Assembly (NCBI GenBank): GCA_943704415.1 | Contig: CALSCO010000043.1 | Span: forward strand, 1 to 64,000 | Source: Parvularia atlantis | Taxonomy: Eukaryota; Opisthokonta; Rotosphaerida | Length of the DNA stretch: 64,000 bases | Direction of reading: 5' to 3' | Shown here: one piece after another, positions 20,386-31,558 of the stretch | Numbering within the stretch: position 1 is the first letter of the stretch | How the letters are laid out: every line of letters begins with the position of its first letter | Made by a program: the position numbers and the translations under genes | The notes under the pieces: model-generated | Told to the model about the DNA's origin: nothing | What the model saw: only the letters and a program-made list of their open reading frames with translations | The model's database searches: none

Positions 20386-22297
20386 ATGCTGGCGGTCGTT
20401 CGGCACGTGGTCCGCTCGCTGCGGACGCGCGCCGCTCGCCCCGCCGCCGCCGCCGCTGCACCGCCACCACCGCCGCCACCGCCCACACCGGTTGCCGCGC
20501 CGCGATCGGGCAGCGTCAACGTCAAGCGCAAGCTTGGGCCGGCGATGCAGCAGCAGCAGCAGCAGCAGCAGCCGCGGCAGTTTGCGCCCGCCAGGCTCGT
20601 CGACAACCCGCACCGCGACGGCGACGGCCGGCCGCGCCCGCCCGCATCGGCATCGGCATCGACGCCGCCTGCGCCCGCACCGCCTGCGCCCGCACCGACG
20701 CCGCCGACGCCGCCCGTGCGCCGCTCGGCGCTGTGGAACGGCCTCGGGCTGCCGCAGTTCCTCCTGCGCAACCTCGACCGGCTGCGGTACCGCGCGCCCT
20801 CGGCCGTGCAGATCGGCACCGTGCCGCTGCTGCTGAGCGGGCGCGACGGCGTGCTGCAGGCCGCGACGGGTGCGCGCGGCCGCCGCCGCGACGGCGAGCA
20901 CGCTGACGCCGCGCCGCGCAAAGGCACCGGCAAGACCCTCGCGTACCTCCTGCCGATCCTTGCGCGCGTGGCCAACAAGGACCCCGGCCCACAGGCCGTG
21001 ATCGTGGTGCCGACGCGCGAGCTGGTGCGGTCGCGTGCCGTCGCGTGCTAGCCGCGCTGACCGCACACAGGCCGTGCAGGTCTCGACGCTCGCACACGAG
21101 CTCGTCAAGGCCGGCGGGCCCAAGCGCGTGGCGCACCCGATCAGTGTGGTCAAGATCGTCGGCGACCTGCCGTCGGAGAACCTGCGGCGGCGGCTGACGG
21201 CGAGCGGCGCGCACGTCGTCGTGGGCACGCCCACGGCCCTGCTGAAGATGTTCACGACCAAGCCGCGCCCGTACAGCTGGTCGCGCGTGTTTGCGGTCGT
21301 GCTGGACGAGGTCGACTACCTGCTGCAGCCGCACACGCGCGAGACGGTCGAGACGCTGCTGCGATGCCGCGAGCACCCGAGCCCGCGCACGGTACAGCGC
21401 GTGCTCGTCAGCGCGACGATCACGCCTGTCGTCGACGCCGTGGCCAAGCGCGAGCTCAACGACAACCGCTTCCGCACCACGGCCGCGCTCTTCCTCGACT
21501 CGATCCAGCGGTTGTCTGTGGCCGTGCGGCCCAGCGTGCAGACCAGCGTGCGGCCTGATGCTGGTGGTGCGGCTGCTGTGGCTGAGCCTTCGTCGCCCTC
21601 GCCTGCGCCGTCACCGGCACCGGCTGCAGAGGAGGCGCTGCTGCAACAGCTGATGGCGCAGGCAACGGTCACGGCCAATGAGCAGCTGCCCGTGACGCTC
21701 CGGCACGAGCTCATCCGGCCGACGACGTCGCTGCGGCCGACGCGCGGGCCTGTCTCCGAGGCGGACGCGTGGGACGCCGCGCTGTTCCGGCGGTGGTTCG
21801 CGGCGGCCAAGCCGCGCAAGGTGCTCGTGTTTTGCAACTCGCTCGGGCGGCTCGAGCGGCTGGCCGAGGTGCTCAAGGCCAAGGGGTTCCTCGTGGGCGT
21901 GCTCGCGGCCAACACGAAGAAGGACGAGCGGGCCGAGGTGCTGCGGAGCCTGCGGTCGCGCGGGGTGCAAGTGCTGCTGACGACCGAGATGGGCGCGCGC
22001 GGCCTCGACCTGCCCGACCTGACGCACGTCTACAACTACGACGTGCCCGCGACGGCCAACGTCTACATCCACCGTGCCGGGCGGGTGGCGCGGCTGGACC
22101 TGGTGCGGCTGGCGATGCGCGCGGGCACGGTCGTGACGCCGTGGGCGGGCGGCGCCGAGGTCGAGCGGCTGCTGGGCGAGCTGGGCGACGGCCACGGCGT
22201 CGTGCTGCACACACTCGCGCTCGTGCAGAACCGGCTCGAGGCGTGGTCGGACGAGGCGCACGCGCACAGCCCAAAGATGATGCTGCCGATGGTGTGA
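20386..22297 (+). CDS. Mitochondrial DEAD-box RNA helicase (DEVD variant)
   Basis: ATP-dependent RNA helicase. The N-terminus (MLAVVRHVVRSLRTRAARPA) is Arg-rich, lacks acidic residues and looks like a mitochondrial presequence; proline- and glutamine-rich stretches follow. Motifs in order: Q motif (PSAVQIGTVPLLL); motif I, split by an intron, AATG then GTGKT; Ia PTRELV; motif II DEVD in VVLDEVDYLL; motif III SAT in VLVSATIT; VLVFCNS (IV); TTEMGARGLDLPD (V); HRAGRVAR (VI). The family usually has DEAD; an Ala-to-Val change at the third position is seen in some members. Mitochondrial members such as yeast Mrh4 assist large-subunit ribosome assembly; equivalence to Mrh4 is a guess. There is an extra Pro/Ala-rich insert between the two RecA domains. 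Confidence 0.88.
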
Positions 22298-22508
22298 CGC
22301 CCGTAGATGTTGGCAAAAGACCGTTGCCTGGATTCATTCCGCTGTCGTCGCACCGTCGCGCCCCGCCGCGCCTGCCGCTCCGGACGGTGCGGCGCGCAGC
22401 GAATCGCAATCTTTGATGACGGTTGCCATATCCGGCCCCGTTGCCAAGCAAGACTTTTTCCCTTTCTGTATTTGCGGCCTCGGCCTTCTTCGCCTCCCTT
22501 CCTGCCGA

Positions 22509-24439
22509 ATGCCGCGCCCCGCCACCGCCCGCCTTCCCCTGCTCGTCGCCGCCGCGCTCGCCGCCGCCGCCGTCGTGCCGCGCGCCAATGCGGCGCTCCA
22601 GGTCGATATCGGTGCGTGCCGCGCCCGTGCGCCGCCGTTGGCGTTGCCGCTGATTTCCGCGCCGCCCCGACGAGCAGACGGCGCGTCCTTCACGGCCAAC
22701 AACGTCGACGTGCCGTACGGCAGCGTCGCGTACGCCGTGACCGCGCCGGCACCGTTCGTCAAGCTGCGTGTGGCGGCCAGCTGCGCGCTCGCGAGCGGTG
22801 CGCCCTTGTGGCAGCCGCGTGTTCACCGCCCTGCCTGATGCGGCCGGCCGCAGATGTCCCGCCCATCGCCCGCCCCGCCGTCGCCTACGTCAACTTTGAC
22901 GAGGCCAACGCGGCCGGCTGCGCCAGCTACGCCGAGCTGGTCGCGCGCGTGCTGCCGCTCGTCGACGCGTCCGTCTTTGTCCTCGCCCAGCGCGCGCGCG
23001 CCAAGAACCCGCCCGGCTACAACGACGTCTACGGCCCGCACGCCGCCTACGACCCGCCGCGCTTCGCGATCACGGTCATCTCGGGCCCCGCCGGCGTCGC
23101 GCTCGAGGCCGCGCTCGCCCAGGCCGCCGACCCCGCCGCCGCGACCGCGACCGTCACGAGCGGCGTCAACGAGTGGGCCGACTTCGCGACGTCGCCCGGT
23201 ATCGTCGCCTTCCGCGTGTTCCAGACCGTCACGACCTTCGCCGCGCTCGCGTTCATCGTCACCAACCTCGTCCTCACCGCGCGCGCCCACGGCCTGCGCC
23301 AGCTGCTCCGCCTCACCCTCGGCGTGCGTCTCCAGCTGTGCCTCCTCGGCCTCTTCGCCTTTCGCTTCATCCAGGCCGCGGTCGACCCCGTCAACAGCTC
23401 GCGCACGTTCGGCCCCTTCCCCGTGCATCAGGCCCTGCTCTACAGCGGCTTCTTCTGCGGCACGTGCGCCTTCGCCGTACTCCTCATCGGCTGGGCCCGC
23501 GCCTCGGCCTGGGCGCACGCGCGCGTCGACTGGCGCTCCAAGCTGCTCTGGACCGCGCTCATCTACCTCACTGTCGCCCTATTTTTCATCGCCTCAAGCC
23601 TGCTCGTCGCGGCCGCGTTCCAGGCCACGGCCGGCACCGCGCTTGACCGCGCGGCCGACGCGTGCCTGTACGTCGTCGGCGCGGTCATCCTGCTCCTGTG
23701 CTTCATGGCCATCGCCCTCGGCGTGACCCTCCTGCGAATCCTCGACCCAGGCCACTGGGCCAACGCCCACGGCGCTGACAAGCGCTCGTCGCGCCTGCTC
23801 ATCTCGCCGGAGAAGGTGACGATGCTGCGCAAGATCTCGGGCCTGGTCATCGTCGCCAGCGTGGGCTTCATCGGCCTGCTGATCGACGTGCTCGCGGGCG
23901 TCCTGTTCTACATCACCCCGAACGCGCTCATGGGCATCATCTGGATGCAGAGCGTCCTCACGCTGATGATCTGCCTGGCCATGCTCGCGACCTTGCGCTA
24001 CGACAGCCTCCACACGTCCCTGCATTCGTCCTCGCACAACAACTCGCACCCGCGCGTCAAGAGCGACGAGGTCGTGAGCCTCTCGAGCACGCTCGAATCG
24101 CCCGTCGGCACGCCCGAGCTCGCCAACAGCTTCGGCGGCGGCGGCGGCGGCGTCGGCGGCAGCAGTACCAGCAAGAACGCGTTGCGCACCTCGTTCGGCC
24201 TGATGCACCTCCTGCGCACGGGCAGCTCGGGCTCGGGCGCGCCCTCGACCGACAGCGCGGGCGGCTCGGCCGTGTTCAAGGTGGACGTGATCCTGAGCGA
24301 GCTCAGCGTGCCCGACGCCGCGGTGCAGCGCGCCGCCGTCGCCTCGCCCGTGACGCCCAGCAGCCACTACAGCCGCGACGCCGTCGCCGACGAGTTTGTG
24401 CCGGCCACCGCAGACGACGCCGCGGGCGACGCCGTCTGA
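22509..24439 (+). CDS. Multi-pass (about seven-helix) membrane protein with signal peptide
   Basis: I do not recognise the family. The N-terminus is a clear signal peptide (LPLLVAAALAAAAVV, then an ANA cleavage-type end). Two short introns (one splitting VDI and DGASF, one ending at about 22,852) lead into a lumenal or extracellular domain of roughly 180 residues. It contains VAYVNFDEANAAGCASYAEL, which somewhat resembles a protease-associated domain. From about 23,200 there are seven hydrophobic helices, the first near VFQTVTTFAALAFIVTNLVL, separated by short loops. The C-terminal tail of about 150 residues is Ser-rich with a Gly run. The layout suggests a cell-surface receptor-like or sorting-receptor-like protein; that is inference only. 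Confidence 0.8.
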
Positions 24440-24464
24440 CAAGCCAGGCGAGCTGCGCTTGCCC

Positions 24465-24480
24465 TTTTTTTTTTTTTTTT
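24465..24480. repeat. T16 homopolymer
   Basis: Sixteen T between two convergent genes, 25 bp after the membrane-protein stop codon. It may aid 3'-end formation. Confidence 0.9.
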
Positions 24481-24526
24481 CCACCATTGTTCTTGACCAC
24501 CTCAAAAAAGACAGCAGCTCACGTTC

Positions 24527-25538
24527 TTAATAGCCCTCGGCCGTGAGCGCGCGCGACGAGGGCCACTTGCCCGCCCCGGCCAGCGGCGCCCCGCCGTGCT
24601 GCTGGCGGTCATGGTGCTTACGCACGGTCTCTGTGGCGCGCGTGCGGCAGCGGTCGGCACACCGCCGCGCGCCGCAAATGCTGTCACGGCGCACCTTGCA
24701 GGGCCGCGTCGTGCTTGTACGAGAAGACCCAGTCGCGCGGCGTCCAGCCCTGCTTGTTGCGCACGTTGTGGTTGGCGCCGGCCTCGATCAGCACCTCGAT
24801 GCCGCGCAGGAAGCCGTAGGCGCAGGCGTGGTGCAGCGGCGTGCACCCGTCCTTGTCGAGTGCGTCGACGTGCGCCCCGCCGCTGTCGAGCAGCATCTGC
24901 GCGCGGCGTGCGTGTTGGCGCGGCTCCCCACTGCGCCCGCACGCGCAAACACGCACGAGCATCATCTCCACGCGCGAGTGGCGCGCGCAAAAGTGCAGGC
25001 ACGTCCACTGGTCCAGGTTGACAAGGTGCACCGACTGCGGGCAGCGGCGCACGAGCAGCGCAAACACCTGGGCCGGCCGCGGGGCCGCGATCAGCCGCAC
25101 CAGCGCGACGGCGCCCCCGCGCACGCACGTCCATGCTCCCGTACTGGCACGCGACCATCAGCGGCGTATTCAGGTTCACGTCCTGCACGCCATCGTGAGC
25201 CCGCGACCTGCCGGTGCCGCGTGCGCCGCACCCGCGCCACGCCGCCATCCTCGTGGCCCAGGTCGAGCAGCAGCGCGGCGACGGCGGCGTGGTTGTGGCG
25301 CGCGGCGTAGTGCAGCGACGACCTGCGCAGGCGACGCAAAGCCGCGCGCAGGGGCTGAGACGCACCCGCGACGCGGGCGAAACACGGCGCACCAGCCGCT
25401 CGCGGTATCGTAGTTCTGCACGGCGACGCTGCCGCCCGGCGCAGCCTGCGCGCCCCGCAGCAGCTTGCGGAAGCGGTCCGCGTGCCCGTCGACCACCGCG
25501 TCGCGCAGCTTCTCGGCGAGCGACGCCGCGCGATGCAT
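24527..25538 (-). CDS. Ankyrin-repeat protein
   Basis: Short protein built of ankyrin repeats, which bind other proteins. Exons joined across small GTGCG introns read: MHRAASLAEKLRDAVVDGHADRFRKLL (capping repeat); SSLHYAARHNHAAVAALLLDLG; VNLNTPLMVACQYGSMD; QVFALLVRRCPQSVHLVN; QWTCLHFCARHSRVEMML; DALDKDGCTPLHHACAYGFL; IEVLIEAGANHNVRNKQGW; TPRDWVFSYKHDAALQ. The TPLHHA and TPLMVA helices are classic. A short basic tail ends at the TAA at 24527. No catalytic or targeting domain is attached, so its partner is unknown. The start is the Met at 25538. Confidence 0.82.
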
Positions 25539-25668
25539 CACAGCGAGCGCGGCCTGTCTGTCACGCAACTGAGCGAAAACCCGAGCTGCGGCGGTGCCGT
25601 TCACACGGCGCAGTGTCGGCCGCGTGGCACTTCCTCTCGTTCACCCGCCTCACCCGATCGCCCCGCCG

Positions 25669-26489
25669 ATGTCCGCGCCGTCGCCCGCCGTCGCCGCGCC
25701 GCCCGGCCTCGGCATCGCGCTGCCGCCCACGCCGCCCGCGCTGATGCCGCTGGCCGCCGCGCCGCCCCCGCCCGCCGCGCCCGATGCGTTGTCAGCTATC
25801 GCCGCCGCGCCGTCGTCGTGGTGGTGGACCGGCGCGGCCGTCGCCGCCGGCGCCCTCGGCTCGGCCGTGCTCGCCTACGCTGTTTACTTTGACTACAAGC
25901 GCCGCAGCGACCCAGCCTTCCGCAAGCGCATCCGTGCGGGGCGAACGGGCATGCGCGAGGCGGCATCAGTGGCTGACGCGGCATCCCGCTCCCCCGCGGC
26001 TCACAGGCGACGCCTACCGCGAGGACGTGCGGCTGCAGCAGGAGCGCAACAAGCAACGCATGGCCAGCCTTGACTTTACCGTGCCGCCGCTGCCGACGCA
26101 CCCGGTGCGTGCGTGCGAGGCGCGCTTGCTCGTTGCTGCTGACACAACCGGGGAAGGCCGAGCGCGAGCAGTTCATGATGGACCACCTGCAGCGCGGCGA
26201 GAACGTGCTGCGCCTGGGCGGTGCGTGCCGTAGCGGGCTGCGCGCGCGCTGACGGTGGCGGTGCAGGCCCCGAGGAGAAGGCCGCGTTCCACTTTTTCAA
26301 CGCGGCGCGCGTCGTGCCCAACCCGACGCAGCTCATCCAGCTCTTCCAGCAGTCGCTGCCCTCGTCCACGTTCAACCTGATCCTGCAGTTTATCCAGCAG
26401 GAGGTGCGGCGGCAGTGGGCGCGCGCGCTTCTTGGCCCTCACACGGAGCGCAGATCGAGCAGGCAAAGCCGGGCGTCGACATCGACTGA
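25669..26489 (+). CDS. TOM20: Mitochondrial import receptor TOM20
   Basis: Outer-membrane receptor that recognises presequences for the TOM complex. A Pro/Ala-rich N-terminus precedes a single membrane helix (WWWTGAAVAAGALGSAVLAYAVYF) and then the family signature DYKRRSDPAFRKRIR. Downstream exons give YREDVRLQQERNKQRMASLD, EREQFMMDHLQRGENVLRLG, EEKAAFHFFNAARVVPNPTQ and LIQLFQQSLPSSTFNLILQF, matching the presequence-binding TPR-like fold. The last exon is short (QIEQAKPGVDID) and acidic, as in other fungi. The Ala/Pro extension before the helix is longer than usual. Confidence 0.93.
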
Positions 26490-26548
26490 TGGGCGCGGCC
26501 CGCCCGCACGTGCCTGCCCTTCTGTGTACAGCGCACGGGCCAGCTGAG

Positions 26549-27616
26549 CTACTTTGAAGTCGCGCCGTATTTGGCGCGGAGCTCGTTGCCCTTGCTGGCG
26601 TACTTGTTGCGGATGTTGCGCTGCGTCTGCGGGCGCGCCGATGAGCACAGCACAGCTCAGGACGGGCTTCGCGCGGCGCCACCTCCTGTGTGCTCTCACG
26701 CCGCTGCCGGTCGAGGTCGCTCTTGATGACCGTGGTCGAGGCCGTCTTGCGCCGCGCGATCAGCTCGCGGAAGGCGTCGATCCACCTGCGTGCACGGCTC
26801 GCATGAGTGCAGGCCATGCACAGGGCACGCACCCCTCCATCGCATCGACCGAGAGCGCGACGAGGTCGAGTGTGACGTTGTCGGCGAAGACGAGCGAGAA
26901 GCTGCGGTCCTCGACTGCGCGCGTCGTGAACCGTGAGCGGCATGCGGCGTGCGGCGCGCGCGCGGGCACGGACACTTCTGGATGCCGTGGCCGAGGCAGC
27001 ACGTGAGGAAGAAGAGCGTGTGGGCGCTGTGGAACGTGTCGGTCTGCTGCCCGACGACGACGGTGCGGAAGTCGTCCAGCTCGACCTGCGCGCGCGCCTC
27101 GGTGAGCCGTGCTGCGATCCGCACGGGAGGGCGTGGCACCTGCTCCGTCACGCCAAACTGGAACCGTTCCGACTTCCACTGCAGCAGCTCCTGGTCGGGG
27201 CTGACGCGCAGCCGCACCTCGTGGTCGGTGCCGTCGCGGTCGACCTTCTGGAAGATGGCCTCTGCCGCGCCGTGCCGCGCGCCGTCAGCATCCGCATCGC
27301 CCTCGCCCCGGCCACGCACCGCGCTGCAGCAGCGGCAGCTTCTGCGTCACCCACACGCTGCACGGCTCGCACGCGCGCCCGTCGCTCACGCCCAGGTCGC
27401 GCACGGTGATGCGCCAGTGCGAGCAGTCGTCGCAGAACACGTTGCCGCACAGCCGGCAGTGATGCTGCGCCGCACGTCAGCATCCGCGCCCTGATGGCCA
27501 TCGGACGCTCGGCCACCGCGAGCGCGCGCCTTGCGGTTGACGAGGTCGAAGCGGCCCTTGCACGAGGCGCAGTGCGTCGCGGCCGTGTCGGCCACCCAGT
27601 GCGCCGTCGTCGCCAT
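26549..27616 (-). CDS. FYVE zinc-finger protein
   Basis: Likely endosomal protein that binds phosphatidylinositol 3-phosphate. The first exons give HWVADTAATHCASCKGRFDL and then, across an intron, RKHHCRLCGNVFCDDCSHW. This has the W-x2-D, R(K)HHCR and paired Cys motifs of a functional FYVE finger, closing with RACEPC. A second region (VDRDGTDHEVRLRVSPDQEL, FQFGVTEQVPRPPVRIAARL, FSLVFADNVTLDLVALSVDA, WIDAFRELIARRKT) looks like a PH-type lipid-binding fold whose last helix is WIDAFREL. The C-terminus is basic (QRNIRNKYASKGNELRAKYG). It ends 59 bp from the convergent TOM20 stop. Assignment of the second domain is moderate. Confidence 0.83.
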
Positions 27617-27652
27617 CCGCAACCGCGAGCAGCAACAAAAACAGCGTCTGTG

Positions 27653-28897
27653 TCACCATGTCGCGCCCAGCCCCGGCCCGCCCCCGCCCCCGCTGCCCCC
27701 CGTGCCCCCACCCGGCCCGTGCGACGACACGTCCGGCGGCGGCCAGAACGTCGGCACGTCGACGTCGAACAGCGTCTTGTTGTTGCGGATGAAGGTCTTG
27801 TGCGCGCGCGCAATCAGCACGCGGAGCACCGGCACGCGAGCGCCGCGCCGGCCACGCACAAAGGTCCCGTACATGCGCCCCGCCGGCGTCTGCAGCACCG
27901 GCCCGGGCGAGCTCTCGTACACAAAGTGCTCGCCCGGGTTGAGGATCGGGCGCTTCCCGACCACGCCCAGGCCCTCAATGTTGTACACATTGCCGTCTGG
28001 CGCACACGGCGTCAGCCCGCCGCACACCCCACGTCACCGCACCGCCACGCACAGTCCTCCACGATCGTCCACTTGCGCGTCAGCAGCTGCACCACGTCCG
28101 TCGTTGACGTGTTCTCGATTGTCACGTTGTACACCCACCGGAAGCGCATCTTGCTCGCCTTGCCCGCCTGCACGCTAAAGTCCGTGTGCCGCCCAAAGTC
28201 GAACTGCGGCACGACCGTGATCTGTCCGTGCACACGCGTGCCTCAGGCGCGTGCGCGTCAAGCGCGCCGACACGCACGCACCGACACGCTCCCGCCCGTG
28301 TTTCTGTACACGGAGCAGAACGGCAGCGTGCGCTGCAGCACGCGCGACCAGCGCAGCAGGCGGTCGTTGGGCGTGTAGGCGAGCTCGGGTGTGACGTGGA
28401 ACAGCCCGTCGGCCAGCGGACTCTCGACCGCCGTCTCGGGCTTGTACGGGAGGATGGACCGGTACGGCACTGCGGCGCGGCGCCGTCAGGGTCCTCGTGC
28501 ACGGGCCGCCGCTGCGCCCACGCACCGTACGACGGCATCATGTCGAACCCGCGCATGTCGGCGCTCTCGTCGCGCACGTCGCGCGCCACGATAAAGTACG
28601 TGTCGCGCCGGGCCATCGAGCTGTTGGGCGCGGTCGTGCTACTGACGGGCCGGTCGTACACCAGCGCGCTCCACGGGTGCAGCACGATGCCGCGGTACCC
28701 TGCGCCGAGCCGGCCGTGAGTCGCCGTACGTGTGCGCGCGCACACGCACCAAACTGCAGGTGCACAAACGTCTGCCCGGGCTCGTACGACGGCGCGCGGC
28801 TCAGCATCTTGCCGATCGCCACCGTCGCCAGCGCGCGCGCCGGCGCGAGCGGCCGCGGCCCGCGCCAGCCGCACGCGCCGACGCAACGTGCGAGCAT
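27653..28897 (-). CDS. POLDIP2: POLDIP2 homologue (YccV-like plus ApaG domains)
   Basis: Homologue of DNA polymerase delta-interacting protein 2, a mainly mitochondrial protein that in animals binds PrimPol, PCNA and ClpX. The N-terminus (MLARCVGACGWRGPRPLAPA) is a presequence. Then PGQTFVHLQFG splices to YRGIVLHPWSALVYDR, the YccV-like (hemimethylated-DNA-binding) domain, with YFIVARD, VPYRSILPYKP and LPFCSVYRNT. The ApaG/DUF525 domain follows: RFRWVYNVTIENTSTTDVV, LLTRKWTIVED, IEGLGVVGKRPILNPGEHF, QTPAGRMYGTF and NKTLFDVDVPTFWPP. Gly-rich residues end the protein. The same two domains in this order occur in POLDIP2; FBXO3 and bacterial ApaG have only the second. Confidence 0.92.
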
Positions 28898-29250
28898 CTG
28901 TCACGGAAGTCCAATGATGATGTCATTGCTACCGCCCACAAGATGCCCGCGGTGCCGCGGGGGTACAAGAGGCGAGTGGTCAATTTGCATTCCAATACTT
29001 TCGCAAGGTTCGTGGCAAAAGCCAATCACACAAGCAGACCGGTTGCCCTTGTGCCCGGTCTCGCCTCACAAAGAAAACAAAAGCAAAAACCTCGACGAAA
29101 GAATCTGGACCACGTGGCCGCATATTTGTGACGCGCGGCCATGGCGGCCTCCTTGCGGGACCCGCGTCATCGTCACTCCTCGCTGCTGCCGCCACGCGCG
29201 CGCCCACGCCACGGCCACGCCACGGCCACGCCACTTCGCGCGACGCCGCG
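28898..29250. promoter_or_regulatory. Divergent promoter with CCAATCA box
   Basis: Shared upstream region of the POLDIP2 gene (minus) and the first tandem paralogue (plus). It is AT-richer than its surroundings and contains CCAATCA at 29,022-29,028 and ATTTGCAT-like sequence just before it. No coding potential. Confidence 0.6.
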
Positions 29251-31328
29251 ATGGACCTGCCGCCGCCGTACCGCTCGCCCGCCGCTGCCGGCGGTGGCGC
29301 GCACGGCCGCACGGCCTCGACGCCCGCGCCCACGGCCCCGGCGCCGCCGCCGCGTCGCACGCCGCGCGCCGAGCAGCCGCAGCAGCCGCCCGGATCGCCC
29401 TTCGCGCCGCACCTCGCCGCGCTGCAGCAGCAGCAGCACCTGGTCGAGGGCATCCACCAGGCCGACGACGCCCCGAGCGCCCTAGCCGTGTTTGAGCAGA
29501 TCGTGACGCTGATGGGCGGCGCCACGGACGACATCGCCCTCAGCTGGATCGACAACGCGACCATCCGCCACGGCCTCGTCGACCTGCTCACGCCGGTCGT
29601 CCTGGCCGCGTGCGTGCTTTGCCGGCTCGAGACCGTGCTGATCGCGCCCGCGCGCGCCCACACAGCACATTCCAGTGGCTCCTCGCGCGCAAGCCCTACA
29701 CGCCACCCTCCTCGGCCACCTCGGCCTTCGCCTTCGCCGCGTCCTACTACGGCAGCGGCAGCAGCGGCAGCAGCAGCACCGCGTCCACGCCCACCAGCGC
29801 GTCCTCGTCCACCGGCAGCGACACCCTCGGCTTCCACGCATCGGCGCACGCGCGCGCGCAGCCGCAGCCGTCGCACCAGCCGCCGGGCTCGCGCACGGGC
29901 GCGCTGCAGCTGCTTGTGCGCCTCTTTGGCTGGATCTGGACGCGCTCGTCGACCTCGGGCGCGCGCGCCGGCGCCGCCGTGGGCCTCGACGACGACGCCG
30001 GCGGTCCGCCCGCGCGCCCGCGCCTCGGCGACCAGGACGCGGCCGAGGCGCAAGAGTGCCTGGACCGCGACGAGGCCGTGCTCGAGCGCAAGTATCAGGC
30101 GCGGCGCCGTGTGCCGCGCTGCAGCGTGCAGCAGTCGCGCCTCACGCTCGACGCGCTCCCGTACGACTCGCCGTTGCTCGTGCCGTGCCTGTTCAGCCAC
30201 CTGCGCGGCGAGGCCCGCTCGCTGCGCGCCCTCGGCTTTTACGTCGCCCTGGTCGACCAGCTCGTGCGCCTGTTCTCGCGCTGGCACATGGCCTTCTCTG
30301 AGGCGCTGGACGACGCGCGCCGCCGCCCGGACGTGCTGCAACTCGTGGCTGAGGCCGTGCTCATGTTCCCCGCGGCCGTCGTCGAGCGCAGCGTGCCGGC
30401 CACGGCCGCGACCGAGCCCGCGTACGGCGACGAGCGACTGCAACGCCGCTCGCCGCCCGCCTCGGCCACCGTCACATCGATCGCCGCGGCCGCGGCCGAC
30501 GAGCTGCGCAACTTCGAGCCGCAGGCGGTGCTGCTGCTCGACCGGCTGCTGCGCCTGGGTGTCGCGTGGATGGGCCGGCTGTACGACGTCGACGCGGGCC
30601 AGCTGCTCGACTCGGTTCGGCGGCACGCCGTGCACAACGCGGCGGCGCACCTGAGTGCGTGCGTGGGGTCGTGCCCGCGCGCGACGCAACTCGACGTCGT
30701 GCACTGGCTCGCGATCATCGTCACGACCAACGAGGCCGCGGCCGAGACGAGCAAGGCCGACGCGGACGTGCCGCCGAACGAGCAGCAGCTGCACCTGCGC
30801 ATGCTCATGCACAGCTCCAAGCGCGCCATCTTCGACACCCTCGCCGTCTTCAGCCAGGACCGCGCCCTCCTCGGCGCGTTCGAGCGTGAGTACGGCCCGC
30901 AGGACCTGCTTGTGCTGCTCGCGCGCCCGTGCCTCGCCGCCAACCTCGTCGGGCTCGTCCTGTGCACGTACGGCCGCTGCCCGAACCTGTACCGGCACAA
31001 GACGGCGCTGCAGACGGCGCTCCAGGGCTTCCTGCACCCGCGCGACCTGTCGTCGGCCGTGCTCGGTGCCGTGATCGTGACTGCGCGTTGTTTCCCCCCC
31101 CCCCCCCCCCCCCCCCCCCCCCTGCCGGCGCTCACACGCAGCGCGCGCGCGCGCGCGTGCACAGCACCTGCCGCGTACGAGGCGCACGGCCTGCGGCTCG
31201 ACACGATCCAGAAGCTGTGCCACTGGGCGCGCGACATGCTCCCGCTCCTGATCGAGCAGCTCGCCCTGCCGATGGACCGCAACCTGCGCTTCGCGCCGCT
31301 CTCGAGCCCGCACGCGATCCTGGCGTGA
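29251..31328 (+). CDS. Uncharacterised protein, tandem paralogue A
   Basis: I do not recognise the family. The start (MDLPPPYRSPAAAGG) and Pro/Gln-rich leader precede VFEQIVTLMGGATDDI and HGLVDLLTPVVLAA. A phase-2 intron (29,610-29,665) joins this to TFQWLLARKPYTPPS. A Ser/Gly linker follows, then long alpha-helical stretches: ALQLLVRLFGWIWTR, GFYVALVDQLVRLFSRWHM, VLLLDRLLRLGVAWMGRLYD, QDLLVLLARPCLAANLVGLV, LDTIQKLCHWARDMLPLLIE. The helix-rich, repeat-like pattern suggests an all-alpha scaffold (HEAT/ARM-like); this is inference. A further intron near 31,066 contains 29 consecutive C; its acceptor could not be fixed. The next gene downstream is a diverged copy with a shared intron position. 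Confidence 0.75.
31094..31122. repeat. C29 homopolymer within an intron
   Basis: Twenty-nine consecutive C in the last intron of paralogue A, acting as or near the polypyrimidine tract. The length may be inexact because homopolymers are error-prone in sequencing. Confidence 0.9.
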
Positions 31329-31558
31329 CGCCCCGTGCCTTCCTCGTCTCCCTCTGTGAACTTGTCCCTGTGTGCGTGTCGCGCACGCGCTTTGCAACAA
31401 CGTCCTTGAACGCGTCCTCCTTTCACGCGCATGATCGGGCCAGCACAAGCCATCATGAGCCGCGTCCGCGTCCGCAGCCCCGGCCGCCAGCACACCGCCA
31501 GGAGGCCGCACTTTCGCCGGGCGTGCCCCACAGCAACCGCGCGGTGCGGCCGCGGGCG

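Noticed and set aside
18833-20906. Very long plus-strand frames opposite the PP2C gene
   Set aside because: Antisense shadows, Arg/Ala-rich and without motifs, while the minus strand carries all PPM motifs.
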